The notes: generated by a model from the letters alone, not told the origin. Positions 36,967 to 47,149 are shown, numbered from the stretch's first letter. The stretch: DNA of 64,000 nucleotides from Simiduia aestuariiviva (GCF_014192475.1 NZ_JACHXZ010000001.1:854110-918109), one strand, 5' to 3'. Numbers and translations are program-made.

Positions 36967-36980
36967 TTTCCTATAGGAAA
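36967..36980. promoter_or_regulatory. TTTCCTATAGGAAA palindrome between gcvP and the XRE-cupin gene
   Basis: A perfect 14-bp palindrome in the 255-bp divergent region, 120 bp before the gcvP start and 122 bp before the regulator start. A good candidate operator for the XRE-cupin regulator acting on itself and/or gcvP; no binding evidence from sequence alone. Confidence 0.5.
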
Positions 36981-37101
36981 CTTTTGTGCGTATCCTTGTG
37001 GCCCGTGGCTTCCAGACGGGTTCGCGTGTACTATCGCAGCCGATTTGGGGCGAGCCCATAGCAGTTTATAGCCTGATAAAACAGGGCCTTAGGGGACCAG
37101 C

Positions 37102-37737
37102 GTGAGCGAACAGGACACAAAGATTGGCGAACAGCCCTCGGTATTGGAGGTGGCGCGCAAGGATGACGGCAAATTTGTGGAGCCGTTGCAGCTTGGTAAA
37201 CGCCTTAAAGAGATTCGCCTGGCCAATAATTTGACCTTGGAAGAGGCTAGCCGACTCACGGGGTTGGCACGATCTACCTTATCCAAGATTGAAAACGAGC
37301 AAATCTCCCCCACCTTCCAAGCTGTGCAAAAGTTGACGGCGGGCTTGGGTATCGATATCCCGCAGCTATTCGTGCCGCCGCAAGATGGCCCAACCGCCAA
37401 CGGGCGCCGCGACATCACGCGCAAAGATGAGGGTACGCCACACCCGACGACCACCTATGAGCACGAACTGTTGTGCACGCAAATGCGCGACAAGAAGATG
37501 GTGCCGTTTAAGTGTACGGTGCGGGCTCGCAGCTTTGACGATTTTGAAGACTGGGTGCGCCACGAGGGCGAAGAATTCATGCTCGTGTTGGCGGGGCAGG
37601 TCGAGGTGTACACCGAATTTTACGAGCCAGTGAAGTTAGCTGAGGGCGACAGCATTTATTACGACGCGCGCATGGGGCATTGTTTGGTTTCGGTATCAAA
37701 AGACGATGCGCAGGTGCTTTGGGTAACTAGCCGTTAA
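37102..37737 (+). CDS. XRE-family regulator with C-terminal cupin domain
   Basis: 211 residues. Helix-turn-helix at about 28-85 (GKRLKEIRLANNLTLEEASRLTG and LSKIENEQISPT). Cupin domain at about 130-208 with VRHEGEEFMLVLAGQVEVYTE and LAEGDSIYYDARMGH, which contains the usual metal/ligand-site histidine and glutamate. It resembles PuuR/SutR-type cytosolic repressors that sense amines, amino acids or sulfur compounds. GTG start with AGGGGA seven bases upstream. Divergent from gcvP with a palindrome between them; regulation of glycine metabolism is a plausible inference. Confidence 0.9.
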   Translation: MSEQDTKIGEQPSVLEVARKDDGKFVEPLQLGKRLKEIRLANNLTLEEASRLTGLARSTLSKIENEQISPTFQAVQKLTAGLGIDIPQLFVPPQDGPTANGRRDITRKDEGTPHPTTTYEHELLCTQMRDKKMVPFKCTVRARSFDDFEDWVRHEGEEFMLVLAGQVEVYTEFYEPVKLAEGDSIYYDARMGHCLVSVSKDDAQVLWVTSR

Positions 37738-37865
37738 GCGGCGTGCAAGTTGCCGCAATTAACTCGCGCTTGGTGGCATTTGTCAGCGGGTGTGAAGTGA
37801 TGAGTTTACTATGCAGTTCAGGGTGGAGCTGCCAAGAGGTGGGGTAAGGGACAGGCCCGATATTT

Positions 37866-38804
37866 ATGACATATTCTCCGGTTTTTTGGGTGGCTGTAGC
37901 GCTGGTGTTAGGCATGGGCGCGCGTGGCTTTTTACAGGGTTTCTCACGCAGTTTATTTCGGCTGCAGCTGTTGGTTTTGGCACTGGTGGTGTCCGGGACT
38001 TTGCTGTCGCCGGTGTTGTCGCTGACCAAACAATGGTTTGATTGGCCGCTGTATTTCCACCAATTGGTGTTTGGTGGGCTGATGTTTGCGCTGGCCTACT
38101 CGGGCGCCTGTGCGCTTATGACCCGCTATCTCGATCGCCAAACACCCGAGGACGATATCCCAGTGCTGGGCTGGGGGTCGCGCGTAATGGGGTTGCTGGT
38201 GGGTCTGCTCGGCGGTGCAGTGATGGCGGCATTGGTGGCATTTTTAGCGGGCGTAAAGCCGGATTTCGACGGGGCAAAAAGGCCTTCTAATTTGCTCAAT
38301 AACCAATATTCTCTGTCTGACTATGGTTATGAAACCGACGCATTCGACACGCCCTCAGAGTCACCCGTCAGTCTGCTGATCAATGCCATTGTGTTGTCTC
38401 CAGCGCAGGGTGTGAAGCTATTGCAGCAAACCACGGTGCAGCCTGAATTCAATGCGCTAATGAGCTCGCCCGACGCCCGTGCGCTGTTAGATGCGAGCGA
38501 CATCTTTGGCTTGACGGAAGATCCCACCTTTGACCAGTTGATCGCGACGGCGCCCGTGCAAGACTTGTGGGCACTGCAACGCGAACTTGAAGTGTTGACA
38601 GACGAACAGTTGGAGCGCGAAACGGCGGCGCAACTGGTGGATGCCTACCATCGGATAGAGCGCGTGAAAACGCACCCGCGCGTGGCAGAGTTGTTGGCAG
38701 ATACGCCCTTCAGGCGGCTCTTGCAGACCGCGGACCTCGGGACACTGACGCGCGATAAGCGGGTACTTGAATTGGGTGATGTCATCATCGGCGCGCGCCA
38801 ATAG
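37866..38804 (+). CDS. CvpA-like membrane protein
   Basis: 312 residues. Four hydrophobic helices in about 5-130 with the CvpA-like pattern (GARGFLQGFSRSLFRLQ near residue 19), followed by a soluble helical region of about 180 residues. Longer than E. coli CvpA (about 160), with an extra C-terminal domain of unknown function. CvpA proteins are linked to colicin V production and envelope stress. It follows the XRE-cupin gene by about 130 bp on the same strand. Confidence 0.7.
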   Translation: MTYSPVFWVAVALVLGMGARGFLQGFSRSLFRLQLLVLALVVSGTLLSPVLSLTKQWFDWPLYFHQLVFGGLMFALAYSGACALMTRYLDRQTPEDDIPVLGWGSRVMGLLVGLLGGAVMAALVAFLAGVKPDFDGAKRPSNLLNNQYSLSDYGYETDAFDTPSESPVSLLINAIVLSPAQGVKLLQQTTVQPEFNALMSSPDARALLDASDIFGLTEDPTFDQLIATAPVQDLWALQRELEVLTDEQLERETAAQLVDAYHRIERVKTHPRVAELLADTPFRRLLQTADLGTLTRDKRVLELGDVIIGARQ

Positions 38805-39031
38805 TTCTGACCTGAATGCCAGTAAAGGTTTTCATTTGTTGCGCGATGTTGCAGCTTTTGTGAAATTATTGTCATTTGACTGTCGGGTCTGTTACCAGCG
38901 GCCATGTTCTCGCTAATCTCCCGCCCACCGGCTTACCCCGGTTGGGTCATAGGACCCTAAAGAATTGTTTCCGCCCATTGGTGAAGTGGGCGGGTTTGGC
39001 CTATCACTGTAAGGTCTGTCAGGAGTATCCC

Positions 39032-40057
39032 ATGAAAGCATTGGTTAAACGCGAAGCGAAAGAAGGACTGTGGCTCGAAGATGTGCCGCAGCCGGAGGTC
39101 GGCCCCAATGATGTGTTGATTAAAGTAAAACGGACTGCCATTTGTGGCACCGATTTGCACATCTATAACTGGGATAAATGGGCGCAAAAGACAATAAAGA
39201 CCCCCATGGTGATCGGCCATGAATTTGTCGGTGAGATCGTCTCGGTGGGCACCAATGTGGTGGATTTCGAAGCCGGCCAAATCGTGTCGGGCGAAGGCCA
39301 TGTGGTGTGTGGCCACTGCCGCAACTGCATGGCGGGTCGTCGCCACCTGTGCAACGACACCTCGGGTATCGGCGTCAATCGCCCCGGCGCCTTTGCCGAG
39401 TATGTGGCGCTGCCCGCGGCCAACGTCTGGGAGCATCGCCCTGGAATTGATTTGGATGTGGCGGCCTTGTTTGATCCCTTTGGCAATGCCGTACACACCG
39501 CCTTACAGTGGCCGCTGCTCGGTGAAGATGTGCTTATCACGGGCGCTGGCCCCATTGGCGCTATGGCGGCGGCGGTGTGTCGTCATGCCGGCGCTCGCCA
39601 TATCGTCATCACCGACTTAAATGAAAAGCGCTTGGCGTTAGCCGCAGAGTTGGGCGCCACGCGCACCGTGAACGTCACCCAAGAGAAATTGGAAGATGTG
39701 GTTGCGCAGCTGGGCATGAGTGAAGGTTTTGATGTGGGCTTGGAAATGTCAGGCAGCCCGGCCGCCTTCAACTCTATGCTGGATAACATGGCCCATGGTG
39801 GCAAGATTTCCATGCTCGGTATTCCCGGCGAAGACACGGCCATCGATTGGAACAAAGTCATCTTTAACATGCTGACCATCAAAGGCATTTACGGCCGCGA
39901 AATGTACGAAACTTGGTACAAGATGAGTGTGATGGTAGAAACCGGTTTGGATATTACGCCGGTAATTACCCACCGCTTGCATTACACAGAGTTTCAGCAG
40001 GGCTTCGATGCGATGAAGTCTGGCGAGGCCGCGAAGGTTATTTTGAGCTGGGAGTAA
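39032..40057 (+). CDS. tdh: L-threonine 3-dehydrogenase
   Basis: 341 residues, the E. coli Tdh length. Zn-dependent medium-chain dehydrogenase that oxidises L-threonine to 2-amino-3-ketobutyrate with NAD+. Catalytic zinc Cys near 38 (ICGTDLH), HEFVGE with His63, structural-zinc cysteines in [15 protein letters not shown], and the Rossmann [10 protein letters not shown]. The ATG at 39032 has AGGAG seven bases before it; upstream in-frame extension to 38876 has no conserved sequence. It precedes kbl by 53 bases (tdh-kbl order, reverse of E. coli), giving the threonine-to-glycine pathway with gcvP nearby downstream of glycine. Confidence 0.97.
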   Translation: MKALVKREAKEGLWLEDVPQPEVGPNDVLIKVKRTAICGTDLHIYNWDKWAQKTIKTPMVIGHEFVGEIVSVGTNVVDFEAGQIVSGEGHVVCGHCRNCMAGRRHLCNDTSGIGVNRPGAFAEYVALPAANVWEHRPGIDLDVAALFDPFGNAVHTALQWPLLGEDVLITGAGPIGAMAAAVCRHAGARHIVITDLNEKRLALAAELGATRTVNVTQEKLEDVVAQLGMSEGFDVGLEMSGSPAAFNSMLDNMAHGGKISMLGIPGEDTAIDWNKVIFNMLTIKGIYGREMYETWYKMSVMVETGLDITPVITHRLHYTEFQQGFDAMKSGEAAKVILSWE

Positions 40058-40110
40058 TCCCATCACCAGCATTTAATTCAGCGTGCGAAAAATTTAGAAG
40101 GCGAGAGTTT

Positions 40111-41295
40111 ATGTACGGAAAATTTCAACAGCATCTTCAGTCACAGCTAGACGAAATCAAAGCCGCTGGCCTGTATAAAAGCGAGCGCCAGATTGAAGGC
40201 CCGCAGGGTGCGATGATCACCGTAAAAGGCGATAAGGTTTTAAACCTTTGCGCCAATAATTATTTAGGGCTTGCACAGCACCCAGACATCAAGCAGGCCT
40301 GTGCCGAGGGCCTTGAGGCGTGGGGCTACGGCATGGCGTCGGTGCGATTTATTTGCGGTACGCAATCGCTGCATAAATCCCTGGAAGGTAAAATATCTGC
40401 GTTTTTGGGCATGGAGGATACCATCCTCTACCCAAGTTGTTTTGACGCCAATGGCGGTTTGTTTGAAACCTTATTAACAGCTGAAGACGCCATCATTTCT
40501 GATGAATTAAATCACGCGTCGATCATCGACGGCGTGCGCCTGTGCAAGGCGAGCCGCTATCGCTTTAAAAATAGCGACATGGCAGACCTTGAAGCGAAAT
40601 TAATTGAAGCCGATAAAAACGGTGCGCGCTTTAAATTGATCAGTACCGATGGCGTATTTTCGATGGATGGCTATATCGCCAATCTTCAAAAAGTGTGCGA
40701 ATTGGCAGAGAAATACAATGCCTTGGTGCATGTGGACGATTCACACGCTACTGGTTTTGTGGGCGAAAAAGGCAAGGGCAGTCACGAACACTGTGGCGTG
40801 ATGGGCCGCGTGGATATTATCACCGGTACTTTGGGTAAAGCGTTAGGCGGCTCATCCGGTGGCTTTACCAGCGCCCGCAAAGAGGTGGTGGAGTTGCTGC
40901 GTCAACGCTCACGGCCCTACTTGTTCTCGAACACCGTGGCGCCACCTGTTGTGGCGGGCGCCATTAAGGCCATGGAATTGGTGCAAGATGACGCGCTTCG
41001 TCGCCAGCTTAAAGACAATACGGCCTACTTTCGTGCAGGCTTAGAGCGTCACGGTTTTGATTTGTTGCCCGGCGAGCACGCCATTGTGCCGGTGATGTTA
41101 TACGACGCGAAAAAGGCCGCGGCGCTGGCTGATAAAATGCTTGAATACGGGGTGTATGTCATTGCCTTCTCGTATCCGGTGGTGCCCAAGGACAAGGCGC
41201 GCATTCGCACCCAGATGTCGGCGGCCATCACTCGTGAAGAATTAGACATGGCCATCGAGGCCTTTGGTAAGGCTAAGCGGGACTTGGGTCTGTAA
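40111..41295 (+). CDS. kbl: 2-Amino-3-ketobutyrate CoA ligase
   Basis: 394 residues. PLP enzyme that cleaves 2-amino-3-ketobutyrate with CoA into glycine and acetyl-CoA. Fold-type I features: [24 protein letters not shown] and the PLP lysine in [13 protein letters not shown]. Adjacent to tdh, so the two act in sequence in the cytosol. Its last 23 bases overlap the end of the convergent diguanylate cyclase gene. Confidence 0.97.
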   Translation: MYGKFQQHLQSQLDEIKAAGLYKSERQIEGPQGAMITVKGDKVLNLCANNYLGLAQHPDIKQACAEGLEAWGYGMASVRFICGTQSLHKSLEGKISAFLGMEDTILYPSCFDANGGLFETLLTAEDAIISDELNHASIIDGVRLCKASRYRFKNSDMADLEAKLIEADKNGARFKLISTDGVFSMDGYIANLQKVCELAEKYNALVHVDDSHATGFVGEKGKGSHEHCGVMGRVDIITGTLGKALGGSSGGFTSARKEVVELLRQRSRPYLFSNTVAPPVVAGAIKAMELVQDDALRRQLKDNTAYFRAGLERHGFDLLPGEHAIVPVMLYDAKKAAALADKMLEYGVYVIAFSYPVVPKDKARIRTQMSAAITREELDMAIEAFGKAKRDLGL

Positions 41296-42454
41296 GATCT
41301 GCCGTGGCCACCTGATTGCGGCCCGCGCGTTTTGCTGAATAGAGCGCGCGGTCTGCAGTGGCGATCATCTCTTGCAGTCGCAGGCTGTCCGGCGCACACA
41401 AGTAGCTACCAATGCTCACCGTGGTTGGCAATTCATGGTCTGCCTGTTGTGCTACTTCTCGGCGAATTCGCTCCATGATGTTGCGCAGCTCCACCGGCGT
41501 GACATCAGGAAGCAGCGCCACAAATTCTTCACCGCCATACCGACAAATGGTGTCTTCCTCGCGCAAACATTGCCGCACCAATTCGCCAAAGCGCTTCAAG
41601 GCGTGGTCACCTGCTAAGTGCCCGTATTCATCGTTCACTCGCTTAAAGTGATCTAAATCGAGCAGGGCAATGCCCACATTGAGCTGGTGTCGATTGGCGT
41701 GTGCGATGAGGCTTTGACTGATATCTAGGAATGCGCGCCGATTTAGCAGCCCCGTCAGGGGGTCGCGAGTGGCTTGCGTGCGCAGCCGCTGATGTAGCCG
41801 TTCATTGGTAAGCAGAATGAGCCCGCAGGCGTTGAGGATAGACACGAGTATGCTCATGTATATCACCACAGAATCCACTGCCCCGTGGTGATCTCGCGTG
41901 GGGTCCAAAAAGATGGCAATGCCGCGAGCCCCCCACAATAAAGCCATGTAGCCAAAGGTGATTAACATGATCACACGCAGGCTATGGTGTAGGTGATGGC
42001 TGCGCTGGAAAGTAAGGAAAATCAACGAGCAAAATGCGCCAATAATAATGCTGATCAGCATGGCCAACCAACTATTGGGCAGGCCAAATACGCCGTGAGC
42101 GGTGACACCGACAGTACACACTAGCAAGGTGTTGAAGGCTGTGACACCGGGAATCTTGGGCTCGCCTAGAAATCGCCGGACCCCACGCCAGAGAAAGTAA
42201 AAGGCGGTGCCATTGGCAACGGTGCCCAGGTACCAGAGAGACTCGCTGAGCTGTTTGGCAAAGGGGTCGACGTGCGAGTTCAGCATAAAGCCGACATTGA
42301 CGATGCCGGTGCCGGTGGCAATGATCGCCGCGTAGATCGCCCAGTCGCGCGTGCCATACTCGGACTCATTGAGTCGCCAGGCTGCATAAAAGGCGATGGC
42401 TTCCACGAAAAATACGCCGACCACGACGAAATACAGAAGATAGTAGTGTGTCAT
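41273..42454 (-). CDS. Membrane diguanylate cyclase (GGDEF)
   Basis: 393 residues. About seven hydrophobic helices in residues 1-225, then a GGDEF domain (about 230-390) with [13 protein letters not shown] at its front, active site GGEEF and an intact I-site REED five residues before it. It should make c-di-GMP at the inner membrane. ATG at 42454. Convergent with kbl, overlapping by 23 bases, so its 3' end shares sequence with kbl. The N-terminal sensor type is not recognised. Confidence 0.9.
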   Translation of the reverse strand: MTHYYLLYFVVVGVFFVEAIAFYAAWRLNESEYGTRDWAIYAAIIATGTGIVNVGFMLNSHVDPFAKQLSESLWYLGTVANGTAFYFLWRGVRRFLGEPKIPGVTAFNTLLVCTVGVTAHGVFGLPNSWLAMLISIIIGAFCSLIFLTFQRSHHLHHSLRVIMLITFGYMALLWGARGIAIFLDPTRDHHGAVDSVVIYMSILVSILNACGLILLTNERLHQRLRTQATRDPLTGLLNRRAFLDISQSLIAHANRHQLNVGIALLDLDHFKRVNDEYGHLAGDHALKRFGELVRQCLREEDTICRYGGEEFVALLPDVTPVELRNIMERIRREVAQQADHELPTTVSIGSYLCAPDSLRLQEMIATADRALYSAKRAGRNQVATADLTDPSPA

Positions 42455-42993
42455 TGAGTGCTCTTCCTGAGCATTGCCAGGCCTGGAGGGCGCCAGTATC
42501 TAATACTTTAGTGCCGGTTATTATATATGGCGGGCAATATAGCAGCTTGTCGCGTAAATTCCCATCTGCGGTGTATAAAAAGTGATCGCGCTAGCGCCAT
42601 AAACGCCAGTGTCTGGCTACAGTGTGACTATGAGGTGGGTTGTGGTCACAAGTCTCGTCGCCTTTGAGCTATGGGCCGTCAAGGGCTGCGGTTTAATTTC
42701 TGCCGTGACGATAGATCAATGGGTAAGGTTCCATGGCCTATGCCACGGGTAAGGGCGGATCATTGTATGGGTTAGGGTTTGCGGCGGACATCGTTGCCAT
42801 GAGCAAAGTGAAGCAGCTCAGCTTCATCAACGGTTTGTCGACGTTTGGCAATCTAGTGGTGTAGCGGCCGGTTTATAGTGGCCAACTCTGTGGGTTATTG
42901 CTTGAGCTTTTGAGTTGGGAGTTGGGAATCGTGAGTTGCGAGTTGGAAATTGAATGCTACAGAGCGCGAGCGCTCTGTAGCAGTGTCTAACAG
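42455..42993. other. 539-bp region with a small ORF, short direct repeats and a perfect hairpin
   Basis: No gene over 60 codons. A 43-codon frame at 42733-42864 (begins MAYATGKGGSLYG, ends GNLVV) could be a remnant; it has no recognised family. GAGTTG[GC]GA-like units recur at 42911-42950. TGCTACAGAGCGC-GA-GCGCTCTGTAGCA is a perfect 13-bp hairpin (42955-42982), 11 bases after the stop of the heme protein gene on the minus strand; it has no T-run but may stop or stabilise that transcript. Confidence 0.5.
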
Positions 42994-43545
42994 TTAGTCC
43001 AGTGGAATGCGCATGACCACGCCGCCCATGATGTCGCCCAATTTAAAATCGGTTTTTGGGCTGTCTAGGTGGTCGTTGTGGCACTTCACACAGGCTTCGG
43101 ACACCGCTGTATCCGCATAAACCGCGGTGAAATAGCGCTTGCCACCTAAGGTTTCAGTGCCATAGAAATTTTTGCCCAAATTCTTACGAACAAAAACTAA
43201 GCCTTCCTCTTCCATGGGTGTCTTAGGGGCATTCTGTTTGTTGATGGGCCACTCAGATAACAGCGCGTAACTGAAGCCCGCGTTTTTCTTAGCGACGCCC
43301 TCGGCGCCCATGCGCAACATTTGCGCGGGCAGCGGCAGTGCTTGCTCTTCTTTCCAGTGCTCTTCAGCGGTAATGACTTCATCTTCATTTTGAAGGCGAT
43401 TCACCACTTGGCGGGTGTACACGGTGCGATCGGATTCAATAACTGCATAGATGGCATCAGCCATTCGTTGGGGCGTAATTTCAGCATTGGCTAGGCTGCT
43501 CAGGCCAATGGCTAGCAGTGCCGTTGCGACGATAGTGTGCTTCAT
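42994..43545 (-). CDS. Periplasmic monoheme Tll0287-like protein (DUF3365)
   Basis: 183 residues with a signal peptide (about 1-21). The domain resembles the Tll0287-like family (PAQMLRMGAEG, YALLSEWPINKQNAPKTPMEEEGL) and contains one c-type heme site CVKCH near residue 155. It is probably a soluble periplasmic electron-transfer or sensing protein. It is the last gene of the cluster with the FAD/heme-b fusion and the multiheme cytochrome, 33 bases after the latter. Confidence 0.88.
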   Translation of the reverse strand: MKHTIVATALLAIGLSSLANAEITPQRMADAIYAVIESDRTVYTRQVVNRLQNEDEVITAEEHWKEEQALPLPAQMLRMGAEGVAKKNAGFSYALLSEWPINKQNAPKTPMEEEGLVFVRKNLGKNFYGTETLGGKRYFTAVYADTAVSEACVKCHNDHLDSPKTDFKLGDIMGGVVMRIPLD

Positions 43546-43578
43546 GGTGTAGCCTCCTTTCGGGTGAAATAAAATGTG

Positions 43579-44916
43579 TTACTTTTTCTTGCGTTGTTGA
43601 ATGCGGTCGCGTACCAAATCCATGCTGGTGTGATGATTCGCGGGCGCGGTGGAAAAATTGTTTTTAATGAGTTCAGGGTCAGCCAATGCTGAAAGGGTAA
43701 ATTCGACCCCGTGGCATTGCGTACACACAGTGCGAATCATTTTGCTATTCGGTTGTAGCGTGGCACTTTGATTGTGTTGTACATGGACTTTACGGCCTTT
43801 TTTGATGCGGGGTAGGTGGCAGGTTGCACAGCTGACAGCAGCTTCCTGTGCTAGTTCACCTTGTTCTACCGCAGCCCATGATTGCCCGTGTGCAGAAGGT
43901 TTAAAGTTTTTGCTGTGTTGATCCTGATGGCAACCCAAGCACGCTTCCGTGGCGGCAAATTGTAAGTCTGGTTCATGGGGGGCGTGGCAGCTAACACAGG
44001 TCAGTGATTTATGTTTGGCGGATGCATCCATTGGCAGTGTGGCCAGTGCAGGGCTCATCGGACTAAATGCATTGCCTAAGGCTGGGTTCAGGCGCATGCC
44101 ATGCTTGCCGTCAAAAAAGCCATCCGTTTGTTTTTCGTGGCATTGCTGACAGCTGTTCACGCTTACCGCTAAGCCGCGATCTTGCCACTCAGGTTGAGCG
44201 TGACAGTCTGTACAGTTGACCTGGGCTTGGGCGTGGTGGCTGTTGGCCCACTGGGCAATGTGCGCGGCCGTGGCTTGCGGTGCGTCTTGATCGGCTGCCG
44301 TCAGGGGCGTCGCTTGTTTATTGGCTTTAAGCCAGAGTGCCATGCCTGAAAGGGCCGGTACAGTTGCGCGGTCCTTTAGTGAAGGGTCTTTTACGTGCTT
44401 GCGCAAAAAATTTTCATAGAGCGCGGTGTTGTCGTGGTAGTTGTGACAACCTGAATTGCTACAGGTGTCAAAACCAAATTCTGCATGGCTTGCGCGCTCT
44501 TCAGCAATTTCCTGATGACAATGCGCACAAAAGTCTTTAGCTAAGGTGACGCCGTACGGGCGTGTGATCTCGGGTTTGTGTTCGCGGTGGCATGTGACAC
44601 ATTGCGTGGCGTCTAGATTTTGCAATAATTCCGCGTTTCGGGGATCTGTGAATTTAGATTGCGGATGGGTGTCGCTGGTTTTATTGAGGGCGTCTAGGTG
44701 GCAGCTTTCACAGGCGTTTTGCATTACTGCTCTATCGTCAAAGGCATCGCCATGGCAGCTGGTGCACGCCAATTCAATTTGATGGTGGCCGTGAGTTGGT
44801 GGCCCAGAAATGTAAAATGTTTTGTCACCTTCAATTAAGTTGTAGCCGAGAGCTCCCGCCAATACCGCAGTAATTGCTAAGCCGTAGTGCCAAAATTTAA
44901 AATTATAATGAATCAT
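43579..44916 (-). CDS. Multiheme cytochrome c, 11 heme-binding motifs
   Basis: 445 residues. One N-terminal membrane anchor (about 10-28) or uncleaved signal, then ten CxxCH motifs (CTSCH, CESCH, CVTCH, CAHCH, CTDCH, CQQCH, CVSCH, CLGCH, CATCH, CTQCH) and one CX4CH (CSNSGCH near residue 160). The distal part has cytochrome c3-like spacing. No catalytic domain is visible, so it is an electron wire on the periplasmic side. It ends one base before the flavoprotein/heme-b gene stops being read (start 44916, stop of the fusion at 44918), so the two are co-transcribed. Confidence 0.92.
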   Translation of the reverse strand: MIHYNFKFWHYGLAITAVLAGALGYNLIEGDKTFYISGPPTHGHHQIELACTSCHGDAFDDRAVMQNACESCHLDALNKTSDTHPQSKFTDPRNAELLQNLDATQCVTCHREHKPEITRPYGVTLAKDFCAHCHQEIAEERASHAEFGFDTCSNSGCHNYHDNTALYENFLRKHVKDPSLKDRATVPALSGMALWLKANKQATPLTAADQDAPQATAAHIAQWANSHHAQAQVNCTDCHAQPEWQDRGLAVSVNSCQQCHEKQTDGFFDGKHGMRLNPALGNAFSPMSPALATLPMDASAKHKSLTCVSCHAPHEPDLQFAATEACLGCHQDQHSKNFKPSAHGQSWAAVEQGELAQEAAVSCATCHLPRIKKGRKVHVQHNQSATLQPNSKMIRTVCTQCHGVEFTLSALADPELIKNNFSTAPANHHTSMDLVRDRIQQRKKK

Positions 44917-44917
44917 G

Positions 44918-46933
44918 TTAGAAGAAATACACGGCGAGGATGTGATAAGAAAGGAGGGCGGGTAGCATCCACAATAAGGTGTAGTGCACGCGCGACCACC
45001 ATGCCCGGTGGCGCCGGAGTTTTAAATCTGTCCAATGGTGATTTCTCGCCATAAATACGCCTACCAGTGAACCGGTAAGCGTGGCTGCTAGAAATACCAT
45101 CATCAAAACAAAGTTTAAGTTGTGGCCGAGGCGCAGTCCGGTATGAATCATAAGGACAACCAGCGCCAACACGCCGATGATGGAGTGCACGTAGCGCCAA
45201 TCGTCGAGGTGGCCAAAGTTGAGTTTCTTCCAGCGCTTGCGAATGCCCAATCCGCCGGCCAGTAAGCTAAGGAAAAGTAGCGTGTAGCCACTGACCTGTT
45301 TCCAAAAATTATCAAACCACAGTTTTTCGAGCTGCCAGCTGAGTTGGGTGCTTTCCCCTATGCCGATGGGCCTGAAAAAGACCGTTGCTAGCATCAATAC
45401 AATGGCGATGACGGAATACCAGTAAATCGATTTGTAATGACGCATTACCAAATTCGGTGCGGGTGCGTCGAGCATTTCCGCCAGCAAGGGTTTGCACGAA
45501 CCGCAGGTCACGCCGGCCTTTGTCGCCGAGCAGAGTGTGTCCATAGTGCGATTGCCGCCCTCCATGGCCTTTGACAAGGTACCCCGGGTCACGTTTTCAC
45601 AAAGACACACAATGTAATCATCAGGCTGGTCTTTGATGTGTAGCGGCTTTTCGGTTTCCCACAAGAAACCAGATTCTTCAAATTGTTGTAATTGTTTTAG
45701 TTTTAATTTCGTGCCGCTCGCTTGCGCCTGCTGCAACAAGGGCAGTTCGCTCCAGCTGCCAATATGGATATAGCCGGTGAGCGCCTGATCTTCTAGGAAA
45801 AGTTTGCGGTAGATTCCCTTTAAGCGATTGGTGTACGTGTAAGTATCGGAATTGACGTTGCGCACATTGCCAATCAGCCCGCTTGATTGACTACCGAACT
45901 TCAATTGGATATTGGCCGAGCTGCCGGTGTAGGGCATGTGTTGACCACTCATGTGCGTGATCATGGAGCTAACTTGTTCGAAGCCTGGTGCCACTACACC
46001 ATAGGTTCGACCTCGGTGTTCGGAGCACTCGCCCACAGCGTAAATGTGTGGGTCGCTGGTTTGCATGACATCGTTGACGAGAATGCCGGTGCCCACTTCC
46101 AGTCCTGAGGACTGAGCCAGTACGGTGTTGGCCGCGACGCCCGTGCAGAAAACCACGGTATCACACTCGATGATTCGGCCACTCTCCAACTCAACGCCGA
46201 TGACTTTATCGTGACCAAGCACGGCGCGGGTGTTGTCGTTGCTGACCACTTGAATACCTGCAGTTTGCAGGCTATCGCTTAAAACTTCTTGGGCGCGTTG
46301 GTCTAACGCTGCATCTAATAAATAGTTGCGGGCTTGCAGGTAGACGCGGTTGTCGCGCGTTTTCATGCCGAGTGCCGCTTCAATACCCAGTGGTCCGGAG
46401 CCAATTATGTAGACTGACCGGCTGGCTCGCTTTCGTTGCAACAGAGCCTCTGTGTCATCGAGTGTGCGAAACGTAAATGTATTGCGTAGTGAATTGCCAG
46501 GAATATCCGGCAGGCGGGCCCGCGATCCGGTGGCGATAATCAGTTTGTCGTAACTAAAATGTTGGCCTGTGTCGTCTGTGACAGTTCTCGCCTTGCGGTC
46601 GATATGGGTGATCTTGCGGCCGTAATGGGTTTCAAATATTTCAGGGTCGGGTTCGGCCGATCTAACGGGCATGATGTCCAGTGCGTCGCGAGGGACTTCG
46701 CCCGATAAGTAGAGGGATAATTGAACGCGGTTGTATGGGCTGACCGGCTCCTCGCCAAAGACGAGCAGGTGATGACTGGGGTTTTGCCCCTTTAGCATTC
46801 TGGCAGCGCGGATTCCCACGGGGCCGGTTCCGACAACAATAATGTTAAGTCCGGCCTTGCGGGGGCGGTGCGGCACTGCAGAACTCACGTCATTCCTTTG
46901 TGTGGTGTCAGCCGAATTATTCATCTTCCTCAC
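44918..46933 (-). CDS. NirB-like FAD/NAD(P) oxidoreductase + BFD [2Fe-2S] + diheme-b membrane domain
   Basis: 671 residues, three parts. N-terminal FAD/NAD(P) pyridine-nucleotide-disulfide-type domains (about 28-400) with GTGPVGIRAARML and GSGPLGIEAA, as in NirB and rubredoxin reductases. A BFD-type [2Fe-2S] domain (about 440-495) with CLCEN and CGSC. Then about five membrane helices (about 505-665). Two of them carry H-x13-H (VHSIIG...MIHTG near 595 and VHYTLL...SYHIL near 645), the pattern for two b hemes in the ferric-reductase/NOX-like superfamily. So the single chain can carry electrons from NAD(P)H through FAD, Fe-S and two hemes across the membrane, probably to the multiheme cytochrome next to it. 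Substrate unknown. Confidence 0.85.
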   Translation of the reverse strand: MRKMNNSADTTQRNDVSSAVPHRPRKAGLNIIVVGTGPVGIRAARMLKGQNPSHHLLVFGEEPVSPYNRVQLSLYLSGEVPRDALDIMPVRSAEPDPEIFETHYGRKITHIDRKARTVTDDTGQHFSYDKLIIATGSRARLPDIPGNSLRNTFTFRTLDDTEALLQRKRASRSVYIIGSGPLGIEAALGMKTRDNRVYLQARNYLLDAALDQRAQEVLSDSLQTAGIQVVSNDNTRAVLGHDKVIGVELESGRIIECDTVVFCTGVAANTVLAQSSGLEVGTGILVNDVMQTSDPHIYAVGECSEHRGRTYGVVAPGFEQVSSMITHMSGQHMPYTGSSANIQLKFGSQSSGLIGNVRNVNSDTYTYTNRLKGIYRKLFLEDQALTGYIHIGSWSELPLLQQAQASGTKLKLKQLQQFEESGFLWETEKPLHIKDQPDDYIVCLCENVTRGTLSKAMEGGNRTMDTLCSATKAGVTCGSCKPLLAEMLDAPAPNLVMRHYKSIYWYSVIAIVLMLATVFFRPIGIGESTQLSWQLEKLWFDNFWKQVSGYTLLFLSLLAGGLGIRKRWKKLNFGHLDDWRYVHSIIGVLALVVLMIHTGLRLGHNLNFVLMMVFLAATLTGSLVGVFMARNHHWTDLKLRRHRAWWSRVHYTLLWMLPALLSYHILAVYFF

Positions 46934-47149
46934 TGGATCGCGGGTTTAATACATTGTCGAGCGCAATAAAGCTGGCCACTCATTTGGAGTGTCCAAGCTT
47001 TAGATCCAGTGCGGCTTAACGGCCACAAAATGCCCAAACGCAACGGCGCGTTAGCCCGCGCGCCGTTAGAGCAGCTTGTGTGATTCCCTTCTTTATTTAT
47101 TGTTTTATGTCTCAAGCCTAAACCTCCCCAGTCTGTGCTGGGGCAATTC

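Noticed and set aside
38876-39031. Upstream extension of tdh (52 extra residues)
   Set aside because: No conserved sequence, and the ATG at 39032 has a strong Shine-Dalgarno and gives the exact family length.
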